Shown here piece by piece: positions 41,275 to 50,203 of a stretch of 64,000 nucleotides of DNA. This DNA is from a virus: positions 108,720-172,719 of the IMG/VR virus record IMGVR_UViG_3300027782_000034; one strand, given 5' to 3'. Position numbers and translations under genes: made by a program. Every line of letters starts with the position of its first letter. Position 1 is the stretch's first letter. Below the pieces are notes generated by a model that was given only the letters and a program-made list of their open reading frames with translations, made no database searches and was not told where the DNA came from.

Positions 41275-42903
41275 TTATTTGAACTTGTTGATTCGTTCGC
41301 CAATCCAACGCATTACGGGTACAGCCATGCTGTTACCTAATGCTTTGTAACGAACTCCATCTGGGCACTGATCCGCTGGCTTTTTACTCCAGGGAATCTG
41401 AGTGTAATTGTCAGGGAATCCTTGCAATCTTTCACACTCGATGGGGGTTAATCTTCGCACTGCCATGGCTTGCATGACAGTGGGGCCGGTACCTGTTCCG
41501 TCTGCTCTGTTGGTCATGGGCACTGCAACATCGCCAGTTATCGCACCATTAAACATATCTGTGCCAACTGCTTTCATAGTTGTTACAGACACTAGGTCGG
41601 TTGCGTCCTTGTAATCTCTAGCCTTCATGGCTGAGGCTGTCTGGTCGTCTGCGTATTCACCGAAGGCTTGCATTCTGAATGCGTGCATAACAGTCGGACC
41701 GCTGGCATTTACGCTGCTGCCTGATGTACCCATCGTGGCAGCAACATCTCCAGTGATCGCACCATTGTAGCAGTCAGTACCAAGCACAGGTTGCATCACA
41801 GTGGGACCAGAATGGGTCGCACTGCTGCCTGTACTTGAGGTTACGGTTGCGGAGACATCTCCAGTTACTGCACCATTGTAGCAGTCAGTACCGATGGCTA
41901 CTGCAGTCTGGTTATCTCCCATGTTGCGTCTTAATGTGCCCGCTACTTCCTCTGTGAATCGACTAGGATTACCTTCTCGAGCTGCAATGCCCGGCTCGAA
42001 GGCATAGGCTACTGCTAGCCCACGACCTTCGGTAAGGTCATCATTACCAATTCCTTTGTAGTCTCTAGCCCGCATAGCCCCTACGATGTCTTTACCATTT
42101 GGGCTTTGCCATTCACCGATGATATGACCATTGGCTATTGTTTGGTGCGTCAACTTCCCGCCACCGCATTCGGTGTCGAGACTGCCGACAACTAAATGCT
42201 CGCCTCTGGAGCTTGGCACCCCGCCATTGCCACCACTTCTGAGGCAAGCCGCAACTGCATAGTTGCCATTAGCTATTTGGTCGGAATCAACGCCGCGTTC
42301 TCCAAAGCCGCCCGTAAGAGTGGCGGCAACTCTTTTCCCCGTTTCTCTGCTCGGCGCAGGATGCCTTGACAAGCTCTCGGACTCAAATAGAACTTTTGCT
42401 GCACTCCCTGCGTCTCCAAGACATCCGACAACGAACACACGTCGCCTTCTCTGGGCCACTCCGAACCACTGAGCGTCCATGACCCTAAATGCGAACCCAT
42501 ACCCCAAGTTTCCCAACGCCCCGAGGAAGGTTCCAAAATCCCTTCCTCCGTTGGAGGACAGAACACCGGGGACGTTTTCCCAGACCATCCACCTAGGTTG
42601 GTAACGCGCAGCGATTGCAAGATAGGTAAGCATAAGGTTACCTCGGGGATCTTCGAGACCTTTTCTAAGGCCGGCGATGGAGAAGCTTTGACAGGGAGTG
42701 CCGCCGACGAGAAGATCGATTTTTTCATTTTTCCATTCCATGTACTTAGTCATATCCCCAAGGTTAGGGACTTTAGGGTAATGATGGTGGAGGACTGCAG
42801 AAGGGAATTTATCAATTTCTGAGAAGGCAACAGGCTTCCAACCAAGATGGTGCCAAGCTGCGGTTGCGGCTTCTATCCCTGAACACACTGATAAATATTT
42901 CAT
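41275..42903 (-). CDS. C5 cytosine DNA methyltransferase with internal repeats
   Basis: The 542-aa protein has the Dcm motif order: motif I LSVCSGIEAATAAW, motif IV VGGTPCQSFSIAGL with catalytic Cys, motif VI VWENVPGVLSSN and motif VIII QRRRRVFVVG. C-terminal motif IX/X is RRLTPIECERLQGFPDNY and YKALGNSMAVPV. Between VIII and IX lies a region of over 250 residues with three copies of a 'GTDxxNGAxTGDV...GPTVMQ/H' unit and two 'RDYK' units. That is much longer than in mono-specific enzymes. It probably protects phage DNA from restriction; no cognate nuclease is adjacent. Confidence 0.9.
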   Translation of the reverse strand: MKYLSVCSGIEAATAAWHHLGWKPVAFSEIDKFPSAVLHHHYPKVPNLGDMTKYMEWKNEKIDLLVGGTPCQSFSIAGLRKGLEDPRGNLMLTYLAIAARYQPRWMVWENVPGVLSSNGGRDFGTFLGALGNLGYGFAFRVMDAQWFGVAQRRRRVFVVGCLGDAGSAAKVLFESESLSRHPAPSRETGKRVAATLTGGFGERGVDSDQIANGNYAVAACLRSGGNGGVPSSRGEHLVVGSLDTECGGGKLTHQTIANGHIIGEWQSPNGKDIVGAMRARDYKGIGNDDLTEGRGLAVAYAFEPGIAAREGNPSRFTEEVAGTLRRNMGDNQTAVAIGTDCYNGAVTGDVSATVTSSTGSSATHSGPTVMQPVLGTDCYNGAITGDVAATMGTSGSSVNASGPTVMHAFRMQAFGEYADDQTASAMKARDYKDATDLVSVTTMKAVGTDMFNGAITGDVAVPMTNRADGTGTGPTVMQAMAVRRLTPIECERLQGFPDNYTQIPWSKKPADQCPDGVRYKALGNSMAVPVMRWIGERINKFK

Positions 42904-42905
42904 TA

Positions 42906-43115
42906 CTAAACCTTCTGGCTATCTTTTAAGTTTAGCAACCCTGCGTATACGGCTTTTGCCATACCCTCTTTAGTTGCAAAGTATAATGGAGCACCACCTG
43001 TTTTTATTAGGTAACCATTACCTATGCAGCTTACACGAAGCTGCACGCTTATGTCAGTACCATCCCGCCTAATAACGAATTCTGGCACGATTGGTGCCTC
43101 AGTTGAGGTTGTCAT
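42906..43115 (-). CDS. hypothetical protein (69 aa)
   Basis: ATG at 43115 with AAGGAG upstream; stop two bases before the methyltransferase start. Beta-prone small protein, possibly co-expressed with the methyltransferase. Unknown. Confidence 0.62.
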   Translation of the reverse strand: MTTSTEAPIVPEFVIRRDGTDISVQLRVSCIGNGYLIKTGGAPLYFATKEGMAKAVYAGLLNLKDSQKV

Positions 43116-43125
43116 TTATACTCCT

Positions 43126-43482
43126 TTATTTTTGTAATTCATTTTTCTTCTCCAGTAATTCTTTAGACACTTTTGTTAATTCCGTTAACAGTGCTTGGTG
43201 TCTTTGAAACATTTCATCAAGGATGTGTGCAGCACTTTGTAGCAAGGCACCAAAAGACCCAACAACGGAGTCTATTGGTTTTTCTTTGCCACCTTCTGCG
43301 GACAGCCACATACCTTTGCCGATATCTTGAATATCGTTTAGGTTTCTGTAATAGTCATACACGACTATTACACTGCGTAGTTCTGGGACTTCCAGAAACG
43401 CAGAATGGATAACTGTTCTAAACTTGTTGTCTAGTTTTTCATCGAACATGTAATTAGGTTCGACTTCTGGTTCTTGACTCAT
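43126..43482 (-). CDS. hypothetical protein (118 aa)
   Basis: ATGA overlap with the upstream membrane protein gene. The C-terminal half is a predicted coiled coil (MFQRHQALLTELTKVSKELL). Unknown. Confidence 0.62.
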   Translation of the reverse strand: MSQEPEVEPNYMFDEKLDNKFRTVIHSAFLEVPELRSVIVVYDYYRNLNDIQDIGKGMWLSAEGGKEKPIDSVVGSFGALLQSAAHILDEMFQRHQALLTELTKVSKELLEKKNELQK

Positions 43483-43811
43483 AACTCCTCCATTTCTTTA
43501 AAATTTATATCCATCTTTGGGGTAAGACAGAATTGTTTAAAAACATCGTTGCCTAGATTGGCGAGCCTTGATACCGCTAATGCATAGATCATCAGTGATA
43601 GTATATATCCCGCTAATCCCCAGTCAGACAGCTCTAGACCGAGCATACAAAAGAGACTCACCCAGACTGATAGGCAAAAGGGGCAGCTTAGTAGTTCCCC
43701 TAGGAAGTTATCCCACATCTCGGTGCGACTTCGCAACGATGCCATTAGTTTTGAGTGTCTCCATATCTCTACGATCTGCCAAGTGGCTAACGCAGCAACG
43801 ATTATAAACAT
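43479..43811 (-). CDS. DUF1360-like membrane protein (110 aa)
   Basis: The start MFIIVAALATWQIVEIW at 43811 has AAGGAAT upstream. An N-terminal hydrophobic helix is followed by ELLSCPFCLSVWVSLF (CxFC) and a further long hydrophobic stretch. This is the pattern of the DUF1360 family, found in phage and spore-formers. It lies in a run of four small membrane-type genes and could belong to a lysis or envelope function. Confidence 0.65.
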   Translation of the reverse strand: MFIIVAALATWQIVEIWRHSKLMASLRSRTEMWDNFLGELLSCPFCLSVWVSLFCMLGLELSDWGLAGYILSLMIYALAVSRLANLGNDVFKQFCLTPKMDINFKEMEEL

Positions 43812-43819
43812 AAGATTCC

Positions 43820-43954
43820 TTAATGACCTGTAAGTCTCATCCCCATGTATAGGATTACCCCTGCTACAAATGCAGCGAAATAAAGTCCCATGAACAAAAA
43901 AACAACGATGGCTATGGTATAGCATAGCCCCCACAAAGCGATATCTGAATCCAT
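43820..43954 (-). CDS. 44-aa membrane protein
   Basis: MDSDIALWGLCYTIAIVVFL begins a protein that is one transmembrane helix of about 30 residues with a short basic tail ending LTGH. GAAGAG lies upstream, within the previous gene's end. Holin or small antiholin-like by size, without proof. Confidence 0.6.
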   Translation of the reverse strand: MDSDIALWGLCYTIAIVVFLFMGLYFAAFVAGVILYMGMRLTGH

Positions 43955-43958
43955 TTCT

Positions 43959-44174
43959 TTACGTCTCTTCCGTGTTGGGAGGAGACCAATTAGCTAATAC
44001 AACTCGGTCAGGGGACGGTGCACCTTCGCCAATTACTAGTTCACTTAATGGCTTACCAGTCGGGTCTGGGTATTGGTGAATTAATAATTGTTTAGTAGAA
44101 AACGATGGCAACAACCCTCCGGGCGGTCGCATTTGCTGTCTTGTTTGGTAGGCGTAGGCACTTCGAGATGGCAT
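43959..44174 (-). CDS. hypothetical protein (71 aa)
   Basis: ATG at 44174 with GGGGAGG upstream. Pro/Arg/Gly-rich, likely disordered. Unknown. Confidence 0.6.
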   Translation of the reverse strand: MPSRSAYAYQTRQQMRPPGGLLPSFSTKQLLIHQYPDPTGKPLSELVIGEGAPSPDRVVLANWSPPNTEET

Positions 44175-44195
44175 AATAGCCTCCCCTGGTTAAGT

Positions 44196-44363
44196 TTATT
44201 CGTTCTTTATTACGACTGGGGGTGGGACTAGCCCGCTAGCTTCCACCATAAAAGATCCCACTGTTACTAGACCTTTTCCAGTATAATAACAAGTGCAACC
44301 GACCACAAGAACAGGGTATGCTAGACACATACCGATGATATTACTGATTTCTGGTTTTGACAT
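44196..44363 (-). CDS. 55-aa membrane protein divergent from terminase
   Basis: MSKPEISNIIGMCLAYPVLV starts a protein with one hydrophobic segment (about residues 9-27) and a small cysteine cluster (VGCTCYY). AAAGGAAC precedes the ATG. It starts 13 bases from the divergent terminase gene, so any terminase promoter must lie inside it. Confidence 0.6.
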   Translation of the reverse strand: MSKPEISNIIGMCLAYPVLVVGCTCYYTGKGLVTVGSFMVEASGLVPPPVVIKNE

Positions 44364-44376
44364 AGAAAGTTCCTTT

Positions 44377-46320
44377 ATGCTTAATTTACAAAAAACCTCT
44401 AGCCAAATGTTGGCAGAGGAACAAAGTTCAAGTTCTGGAATTGACTTCGGCCCAATGCTGGAGTCGTCGCTGTTATCTGATTATGTAAAGAATTCTTTAG
44501 ATACTCAGCAAATTCAACAGTTACGCATGGCCCAGCATGTAATGGCCAAGACTGGTTATCTGACACTCAAGCCATTGCTTCCTCTTTTGTTATCTATTCG
44601 AGGAAAGCCTTATCACTTACATGACCATTTTCCATTTGCTCCTTTCTTTAGAACAAGAATGCCTCGTACCACCTTATTGAAAACAGGAAGGCAGGTGTCG
44701 AAGTCTACTTCACTTGCAGCGCAAGGAGTGTTATTCGCTAACTGCATTCCCTATTTTTCGACACTTTACATCACACCACTGTTTGAAATGGTGCGAAGGT
44801 TTTCGCAAAACTATGTAGCTCCCTTTATTGAAAGCAGTCCAGTAGGTCGTCTGTTTTCTGGAGAGACTACGATTAACAATGTGCTACAGCGTTCATTTAA
44901 GAATAAGTCGCAGATGCTCTTCTCGTTTGCCTACACCGACGCAGAAAGAGTGCGTGGGGTAAGTGCGGATAAGAACTGTATTGACGAGATCCAATACATG
45001 GATATCTCATTTTTACCTATCATTCATGAAACGCTGTCTGCGTCTAGAGACTGGGGGATTATCCAATACGCTGGAACTCCTAAGACTCTAGACAATACTA
45101 TCGAGAAGCTTTGGAATGATTCTTCCATGGCTGAGTGGGTTATCCATTGCCCTCACCCCGGCTGCGGACATTGGAACATTCCAGCATTGGAGTACGACCT
45201 AATCAAGATGATTGGGCCAGTTCATTCCGGCATCAGCGAAACTGTACCGGGTGTAATTTGTGCTAAGTGTGCAAAAGCTATAAACCCTCGCCCAGCTGCA
45301 CAAGGTGGAACAGGACGATGGGTGCACCGCAACGCAAGCAAACGCTGGTCCTTTGTGGGATACCATGTTCCTCAGCTAATTATGCCGATGCATTACTCTG
45401 ACCCCGAGAAATGGCAAAAGCTTGTAGACAAGATGAATGGTAAGGGCAATGTCCCTATCAATGTTTTCTACAACGAAGTCTGCGGAGAGTCTTGGGACAG
45501 TGGCTCTAAGTTAGTTACTGTTACTGACTTAAAGCAAGCTGCTTGTCTTCCTTGGCGTTGTATGGTAGACGAAGCCAAAAAGAACATTGACAGTTACATA
45601 TACCGCTTTGTCTCTGTAGACTGGGGTGGCGGTGGTGTAAGCCGAGGTAAAAGCAGCATGAGCTTGCAGTCGTACACTACGATTGCAGTGTGCGGTTTGA
45701 CCCCAGATGGGCGGGTAGATATTATCTATGGCTTCCGCAGTCTAACTCCGCATGACCATGTACGAGAAGCTAGGCTTATCCTTGGAATCATGCAGACATT
45801 CTATTGCAGCCATGTGGTGCACGACTACACAGGTGCGGGTACTGTCCGAGAAACTTTGTTAGTGCAATCTGGGTTAGACCCAGCTAACATCTTAGCGGTT
45901 GCCTATGTAGGTCCAGCTAAGAGCGGGTTGATTAACTTTAAGCCAGCTAATGAGTTTCATCCCCGAAACCATTACACCATGGATCGCAATCGTGCTTTGA
46001 ACTACTGCTGTCAGTTTATCAAGTCACACATAGTTCGATTCTTCCAATATGATCATAAAGGTTCGGAAGACATTGGATTACTCCACGACTTTCTAAATCT
46101 TATTGAAGATAAATCAGAATCTGGAAGCGGGAGAGATCATTACCGAATTCTGCGAGATCCAGCAGGTCCAGATGACTTTGCACAAGCAGTTACTATGGGG
46201 ACTATGATGCTGTTCCAGATGCATGGACGATGGCCAGACTTGTCCGCTTACGAAGACATGCGTATCAGCGATGAGGTTCGTACTGCAATGCAAGGACGAG
46301 CCATCGCTGATCCAGAGTAG
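44377..46320 (+). CDS. terL: terminase large subunit
   Basis: The roughly 647-aa packaging motor has an ATPase with a variant Walker A (LLKTGRQVSKSTSLA) and Walker B NCIDEIQYMD. A zinc-binding insertion CPHPGCGHW...CAKCAK follows. The C-terminal nuclease begins RFVSVDWGGGG and includes VHDYTGAG and DPAGPDDFAQA. The start MLNLQKTSSQ at 44377 is chosen; an upstream GTG at 44293 would read through the divergent small gene. It would cleave and translocate phage DNA into proheads. It stands alone on the plus strand with no small terminase or portal gene beside it. The nearest other plus-strand gene is 2.4 kb away. Confidence 0.9.
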   Translation: MLNLQKTSSQMLAEEQSSSSGIDFGPMLESSLLSDYVKNSLDTQQIQQLRMAQHVMAKTGYLTLKPLLPLLLSIRGKPYHLHDHFPFAPFFRTRMPRTTLLKTGRQVSKSTSLAAQGVLFANCIPYFSTLYITPLFEMVRRFSQNYVAPFIESSPVGRLFSGETTINNVLQRSFKNKSQMLFSFAYTDAERVRGVSADKNCIDEIQYMDISFLPIIHETLSASRDWGIIQYAGTPKTLDNTIEKLWNDSSMAEWVIHCPHPGCGHWNIPALEYDLIKMIGPVHSGISETVPGVICAKCAKAINPRPAAQGGTGRWVHRNASKRWSFVGYHVPQLIMPMHYSDPEKWQKLVDKMNGKGNVPINVFYNEVCGESWDSGSKLVTVTDLKQAACLPWRCMVDEAKKNIDSYIYRFVSVDWGGGGVSRGKSSMSLQSYTTIAVCGLTPDGRVDIIYGFRSLTPHDHVREARLILGIMQTFYCSHVVHDYTGAGTVRETLLVQSGLDPANILAVAYVGPAKSGLINFKPANEFHPRNHYTMDRNRALNYCCQFIKSHIVRFFQYDHKGSEDIGLLHDFLNLIEDKSESGSGRDHYRILRDPAGPDDFAQAVTMGTMMLFQMHGRWPDLSAYEDMRISDEVRTAMQGRAIADPE

Positions 46321-46548
46321 CTACTCTTGTGGTATGCCTGCAATATTGACGAACTCATGCTTAGCGTAGCTATACACTTTCGTCTTTGTTATGTCTTCGG
46401 CCAGCACTGCGGTAGGGCCATGTAACCCTACTGGGTGATTGTTTTGATATCGAATGTAAAATGGATGTGTTTTACTATCCCATTTTTTACGCCACAGCTG
46501 TGGCATATTTCCTCCACGATCTACATAGATTATAAAATTGTCTCTCAT
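46321..46548 (-). CDS. hypothetical protein (75 aa)
   Basis: ATG at 46548 with AAGGAGTAAC upstream; its stop abuts the terminase stop tail-to-tail with no spacer. Basic, beta-prone. Unknown. Confidence 0.65.
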   Translation of the reverse strand: MRDNFIIYVDRGGNMPQLWRKKWDSKTHPFYIRYQNNHPVGLHGPTAVLAEDITKTKVYSYAKHEFVNIAGIPQE

Positions 46549-46556
46549 GTTACTCC

Positions 46557-48791
46557 TTATGTAATGTGCAGATGACTTGGAGCATTGTCTAAAGCTTTAG
46601 ATTTAATAAAGCCAAACAGCTGTTGCATCTGCCTTACTGTATAATCCTTCCACGCTTCCCAACTAGCGGGTATCTCATGGTCAGACTTACTAAAATGTTT
46701 TAAATACTGCAGCACAATTTTGTCACAACTGTGGGTTACTTTCCTAGGCTGCAGCCCTTTAGGAATGTTCGTAACTTTGATTAAGTTAGATGTGTTGCTT
46801 TTACATTGGCTTGCTGTGAAGCTAGTTACAAAGAATCCGGTATCATCTTGAGTTAAAGCAGTTGCAAACCGCTGAAGCCTGCGTGGCCATTTGTGTACCC
46901 ATCCACGAGGTTGCCCGCATCTTATCTCAAACCTATGGTACAGTTCTTGCAAAAACAAACTGCAAGTAGGATGGTCTACCCATATGCCATAAGCTGGAAA
47001 GTTTACAGCAGGGGCTGTAATCTGAGCGCACATGGCTAGAGCAAAAGCCCATATTATTTCTAACTCTGGGCTCTCGTCACTGATTGCAAAGATCACATCA
47101 TCTCGCAACCTACACAGTAATTGTTTAGGACCAGGGGCATCCTCTGGAAATGTAAATTCCGGATTTGAAGAAAACTCACCACGACACAATCTAGAGTTAC
47201 GGAATTGAAAACCACTACCATCCCAGCCAATAGATTCCAACCCATTAACAACTTCGGGTAACTCAATCTGACAAGCTGCCACGAAGGGGTTAAACTTCTC
47301 TAACCAACGATTACCCCATATGTTACAGAAGCAATCAGATTGCAAGACTATGCCATGGCTCAATGCAAATTCAGTTATCCAAGATAGGTTAGCCTTCTCA
47401 ACCGGAACTCTAAATGGATACTTGCCTTCGTTAGTCTGCAAGTATCCAATGTATTCTTTAGATGTATCGGGGCGAATCACTATCTTGTCTACTCGAAGAA
47501 TGCCTGAGAACCTTACGTTGCCCGCATCGTCATACCACTTGTTATTCTTCTCTACCATTACCATGTAGGTGGTGCCACCTACTGTTGGAAGCTTCTGGTG
47601 GACTGGAACTCGTATCCGTCTACCAACTTCTGTGAGCAAGTTTGGAGCAACATAGGAGCGGACAAGCTTAGCTACTTCCGAGCTATGCTGTTCTGCATCT
47701 TGAAGCAATTTAGTCTTGTCTGCTGGTGCTGCGTATAGTGCCCAGTTAGAAAGAGCTCGCTCGTAAGGCTTAGCTGTGCGTACTATCTGCTGATAGACTT
47801 CCATTACCGGCATGTCAGACATCCAGCGATTCCACCTAGGTCCACTGACTTCTTTAGGTTGCTGTCGCACAGTCTCCGGACCAGTAAAAGTCATAGAAGC
47901 ATTGGACAACATAGCTTGATGCAAGATTGCTGCAGTAGGATGACACTCCCAGAAGATTAGTTGTCTACCTCCTAGCATAGGCCATTGCTTCTTACGCTCA
48001 GTAATCATGAACTGTCGCCATGCTAGTATGGGCAATGGCATCTCGCTGCTATTAAAGTTACGCAGCTGCATCCGCACCATGTTGGTAAGCATTGAAGTGA
48101 GCACAAGACTGTCTGACTGCGTTTGCCATAGGAATGGCAAGCCTGCAAACCCGACCTCACCACCTATATTAGAAGTCACTATTGTTTCGGTTCCGTTGTT
48201 GAAGCATGCTAGCGCACCTATCTGCGTAGGTGAGCGGTAATAAGGCACTACCACGGTAGGGTCTTTCTTTTTAAGTAAACGGAACCTTCCATACTTAGCA
48301 ACTTGTGTTGGGGTTAGAATACCCAAGAGTTGACCAGGCCCTGCTAGATGTCTTTCTCGGCTCATGGGTGAAGATATATTCCAGCCCAAACGAAGCAAAG
48401 CTTGATAATGTTCTCTGCCTTCGTTCTTCATGGAAAGTTGAGATTGTTTCCATAATTCTTGCAATTTTGCAGAAAATCCTAACCCACGTATGTATAATCG
48501 CATATTGCTCGGACTTATGGTTCTGTTCAACTGCTCGGCTAAATAGTACATTGCTTCTTCTTGAAGCATATTTAATCGTGCAGCTGCCATTGCCAAAATC
48601 GTCCCTGTGGCCTTACACTGGGAGCAATAATACCATTCTTCCAAAGACTTGGTATCTTGATAAATGGCCCAAGCTTGTGCTTCACAGTAAGGGCACTTAG
48701 CTGCTACTGGGTAAGATGCGGTTGGTTCCATCCCGATTAGTGGAGCAATGGCCGCAAATGATAACCCTGCATGAATATCTAGGAGAGACAC
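46557..48791 (-). CDS. primase-like protein with CHC2-type zinc finger and DUF927-like region
   Basis: The roughly 744-aa protein has an N-terminal zinc site (KCPYCEAQ, YYCSQCKATGTILAM) of the DnaG/CHC2 kind. The C-terminal third has KANLSWITEFALSHGIVL, ESIGWDGSGFQF and EIIWAFALAMCAQITA, recalling DUF927 primase-helicase domains. Where DUF927 proteins have a P-loop this one reads YGIWVDHPTCSLFL, so ATPase activity seems lost. GTG at 48791 is the likely start; a TTG at 48833 would overlap the divergent gene. Function inferred as a replication or packaging accessory. Confidence 0.55.
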   Translation of the reverse strand: MSLLDIHAGLSFAAIAPLIGMEPTASYPVAAKCPYCEAQAWAIYQDTKSLEEWYYCSQCKATGTILAMAAARLNMLQEEAMYYLAEQLNRTISPSNMRLYIRGLGFSAKLQELWKQSQLSMKNEGREHYQALLRLGWNISSPMSRERHLAGPGQLLGILTPTQVAKYGRFRLLKKKDPTVVVPYYRSPTQIGALACFNNGTETIVTSNIGGEVGFAGLPFLWQTQSDSLVLTSMLTNMVRMQLRNFNSSEMPLPILAWRQFMITERKKQWPMLGGRQLIFWECHPTAAILHQAMLSNASMTFTGPETVRQQPKEVSGPRWNRWMSDMPVMEVYQQIVRTAKPYERALSNWALYAAPADKTKLLQDAEQHSSEVAKLVRSYVAPNLLTEVGRRIRVPVHQKLPTVGGTTYMVMVEKNNKWYDDAGNVRFSGILRVDKIVIRPDTSKEYIGYLQTNEGKYPFRVPVEKANLSWITEFALSHGIVLQSDCFCNIWGNRWLEKFNPFVAACQIELPEVVNGLESIGWDGSGFQFRNSRLCRGEFSSNPEFTFPEDAPGPKQLLCRLRDDVIFAISDESPELEIIWAFALAMCAQITAPAVNFPAYGIWVDHPTCSLFLQELYHRFEIRCGQPRGWVHKWPRRLQRFATALTQDDTGFFVTSFTASQCKSNTSNLIKVTNIPKGLQPRKVTHSCDKIVLQYLKHFSKSDHEIPASWEAWKDYTVRQMQQLFGFIKSKALDNAPSHLHIT

Positions 48792-48792
48792 A

Positions 48793-49971
48793 ATGCCTTC
48801 GCCTTCTATAGTTTTAGATCCTGCAAGTGACAAAAATAAAACCGAGCTGGTTAAGATCGCTCAGCGTTATGATTTCCCACAATTCGTGAAGGATGCCGAT
48901 CTGGAAACCACAATGGCTCCAGCAACTATCGCAGTCACCGCTTATGCCGACCCGCTACATAAGAAGTACGCATGCCATTCCGCAGCTGCTACTTGGCTGT
49001 CTGCAGCGTACTTCCATGAAAAGTCAGCAGAGTACCATCCTAACGACCAAAACAAAATTTGTGAACGTTTTAAAAGGTTTTCTGATTATTTTGGTATTCG
49101 ACCCGCTTACGATGCAATAGTCAAGCGTGCCACCGATTTAAGGGGCAGCGATCAACTTCCAGACAGCAGCTATGCTTATGTATGGCAAAGCAAAGATGGG
49201 ATTAAGGAACGCTATTACCCCATGACCAATTCTTTGCAAGTCAAAACTGCAGCTGAATGGTTGCAATCAAACTGTGACCGAATACCTTTTATTGATCGTA
49301 ATAAAATTGCCGATAAGATTCTAGAGAAAGCTGCTCGCTATGGTGCAAACATGGGCGAAGCTATTACTGACTTTATCGAGAAGCAAGCAGGGCGAGGTAT
49401 ACCCGATCCCCTTGAAGTATGTAGCATGCTAGAGAACAGAGCCAGACTTGCCAACAAGCACGAACAGCGTGAGGCGATTACAAAGCTTGCTGCAGCTGTT
49501 AGGACTACTCCTCGCACTGCATTGCAACCTAGAGAGCTAATCAAGTTGGCTGCTATAGTCGATCTGATTGACCATAACATTGGGCTTAAGGGCAAGTACA
49601 CGGAACTAATCCCAAGGGCTGAAGATGTCCTTTTCAAAGTCAGTTACACGAAGGCTGCTGCAGATATCACAAAGCTGTGCACACTGCAAACAGGGAACGC
49701 ATACGATAAGTCACAGTTCTCCAAGCTTGCGCGTGAAGATGTAGTCAGCTTATTCGGTAACGACTTTGCTGATGAGGTATGCCGTGGGTTTGACATAGAC
49801 CCCGAAAAGATTGCAGAAGTAGCACACACCCTGCCTAGGCCAGATGCGGAGCTGCTCGAACGCTTGATGAGCGAAGCTGGGCAGCACCCACAGCTTAGTA
49901 AGTCAGCAGAGTTCCGTGAGATTGATGACGCTACACTAGAAGAACTAGCCAAGGCTTATGGCCAAGGCTAG
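48793..49971 (+). CDS. hypothetical plus-strand protein (392 aa), possibly structural
   Basis: AGGAG sits 8 bases before the ATG at 48793. The protein is helical and alanine-rich, with a distinct DPLHKKYACHSAAATWLSAAY segment and an acidic end. No membrane or catalytic motif. Sharing the plus strand with terminase suggests a virion or packaging role. Confidence 0.7.
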   Translation: MPSPSIVLDPASDKNKTELVKIAQRYDFPQFVKDADLETTMAPATIAVTAYADPLHKKYACHSAAATWLSAAYFHEKSAEYHPNDQNKICERFKRFSDYFGIRPAYDAIVKRATDLRGSDQLPDSSYAYVWQSKDGIKERYYPMTNSLQVKTAAEWLQSNCDRIPFIDRNKIADKILEKAARYGANMGEAITDFIEKQAGRGIPDPLEVCSMLENRARLANKHEQREAITKLAAAVRTTPRTALQPRELIKLAAIVDLIDHNIGLKGKYTELIPRAEDVLFKVSYTKAAADITKLCTLQTGNAYDKSQFSKLAREDVVSLFGNDFADEVCRGFDIDPEKIAEVAHTLPRPDAELLERLMSEAGQHPQLSKSAEFREIDDATLEELAKAYGQG

Positions 49972-49973
49972 TC

Positions 49974-50183
49974 TTAGTCTGGAAGTTTTGAATAAAGTGC
50001 ATCTAGCACTGATATTTGTAGCTTTAGATTCTCTAAGTGAGTTGTACGAGACTGACACAGCTCATTCATGCCCACAAATGTAACAGCATCAAGTTTTTTT
50101 GCTTCCTCCTTTAATAGATATCTTACATTTTCTATTACCACATGAAGTAAGTCTAACTCCGCACTTGAGACTTCAATTTTCAT
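49974..50183 (-). CDS. hypothetical helical protein (69 aa)
   Basis: ATG at 50183 with AAAGGAGATT upstream; converges with the 392-aa gene with a 2-base gap. Predicted coiled coil throughout. Unknown. Confidence 0.62.
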   Translation of the reverse strand: MKIEVSSAELDLLHVVIENVRYLLKEEAKKLDAVTFVGMNELCQSRTTHLENLKLQISVLDALYSKLPD

Positions 50184-50203
50184 AACAATCTCCTTTAAAG
50201 TGT

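Noticed and set aside
44293-44376. Upstream GTG start for the terminase
   Set aside because: The extra 28 residues read across the divergent 55-aa gene and are not terminase-like. The ATG at 44377 is better placed.
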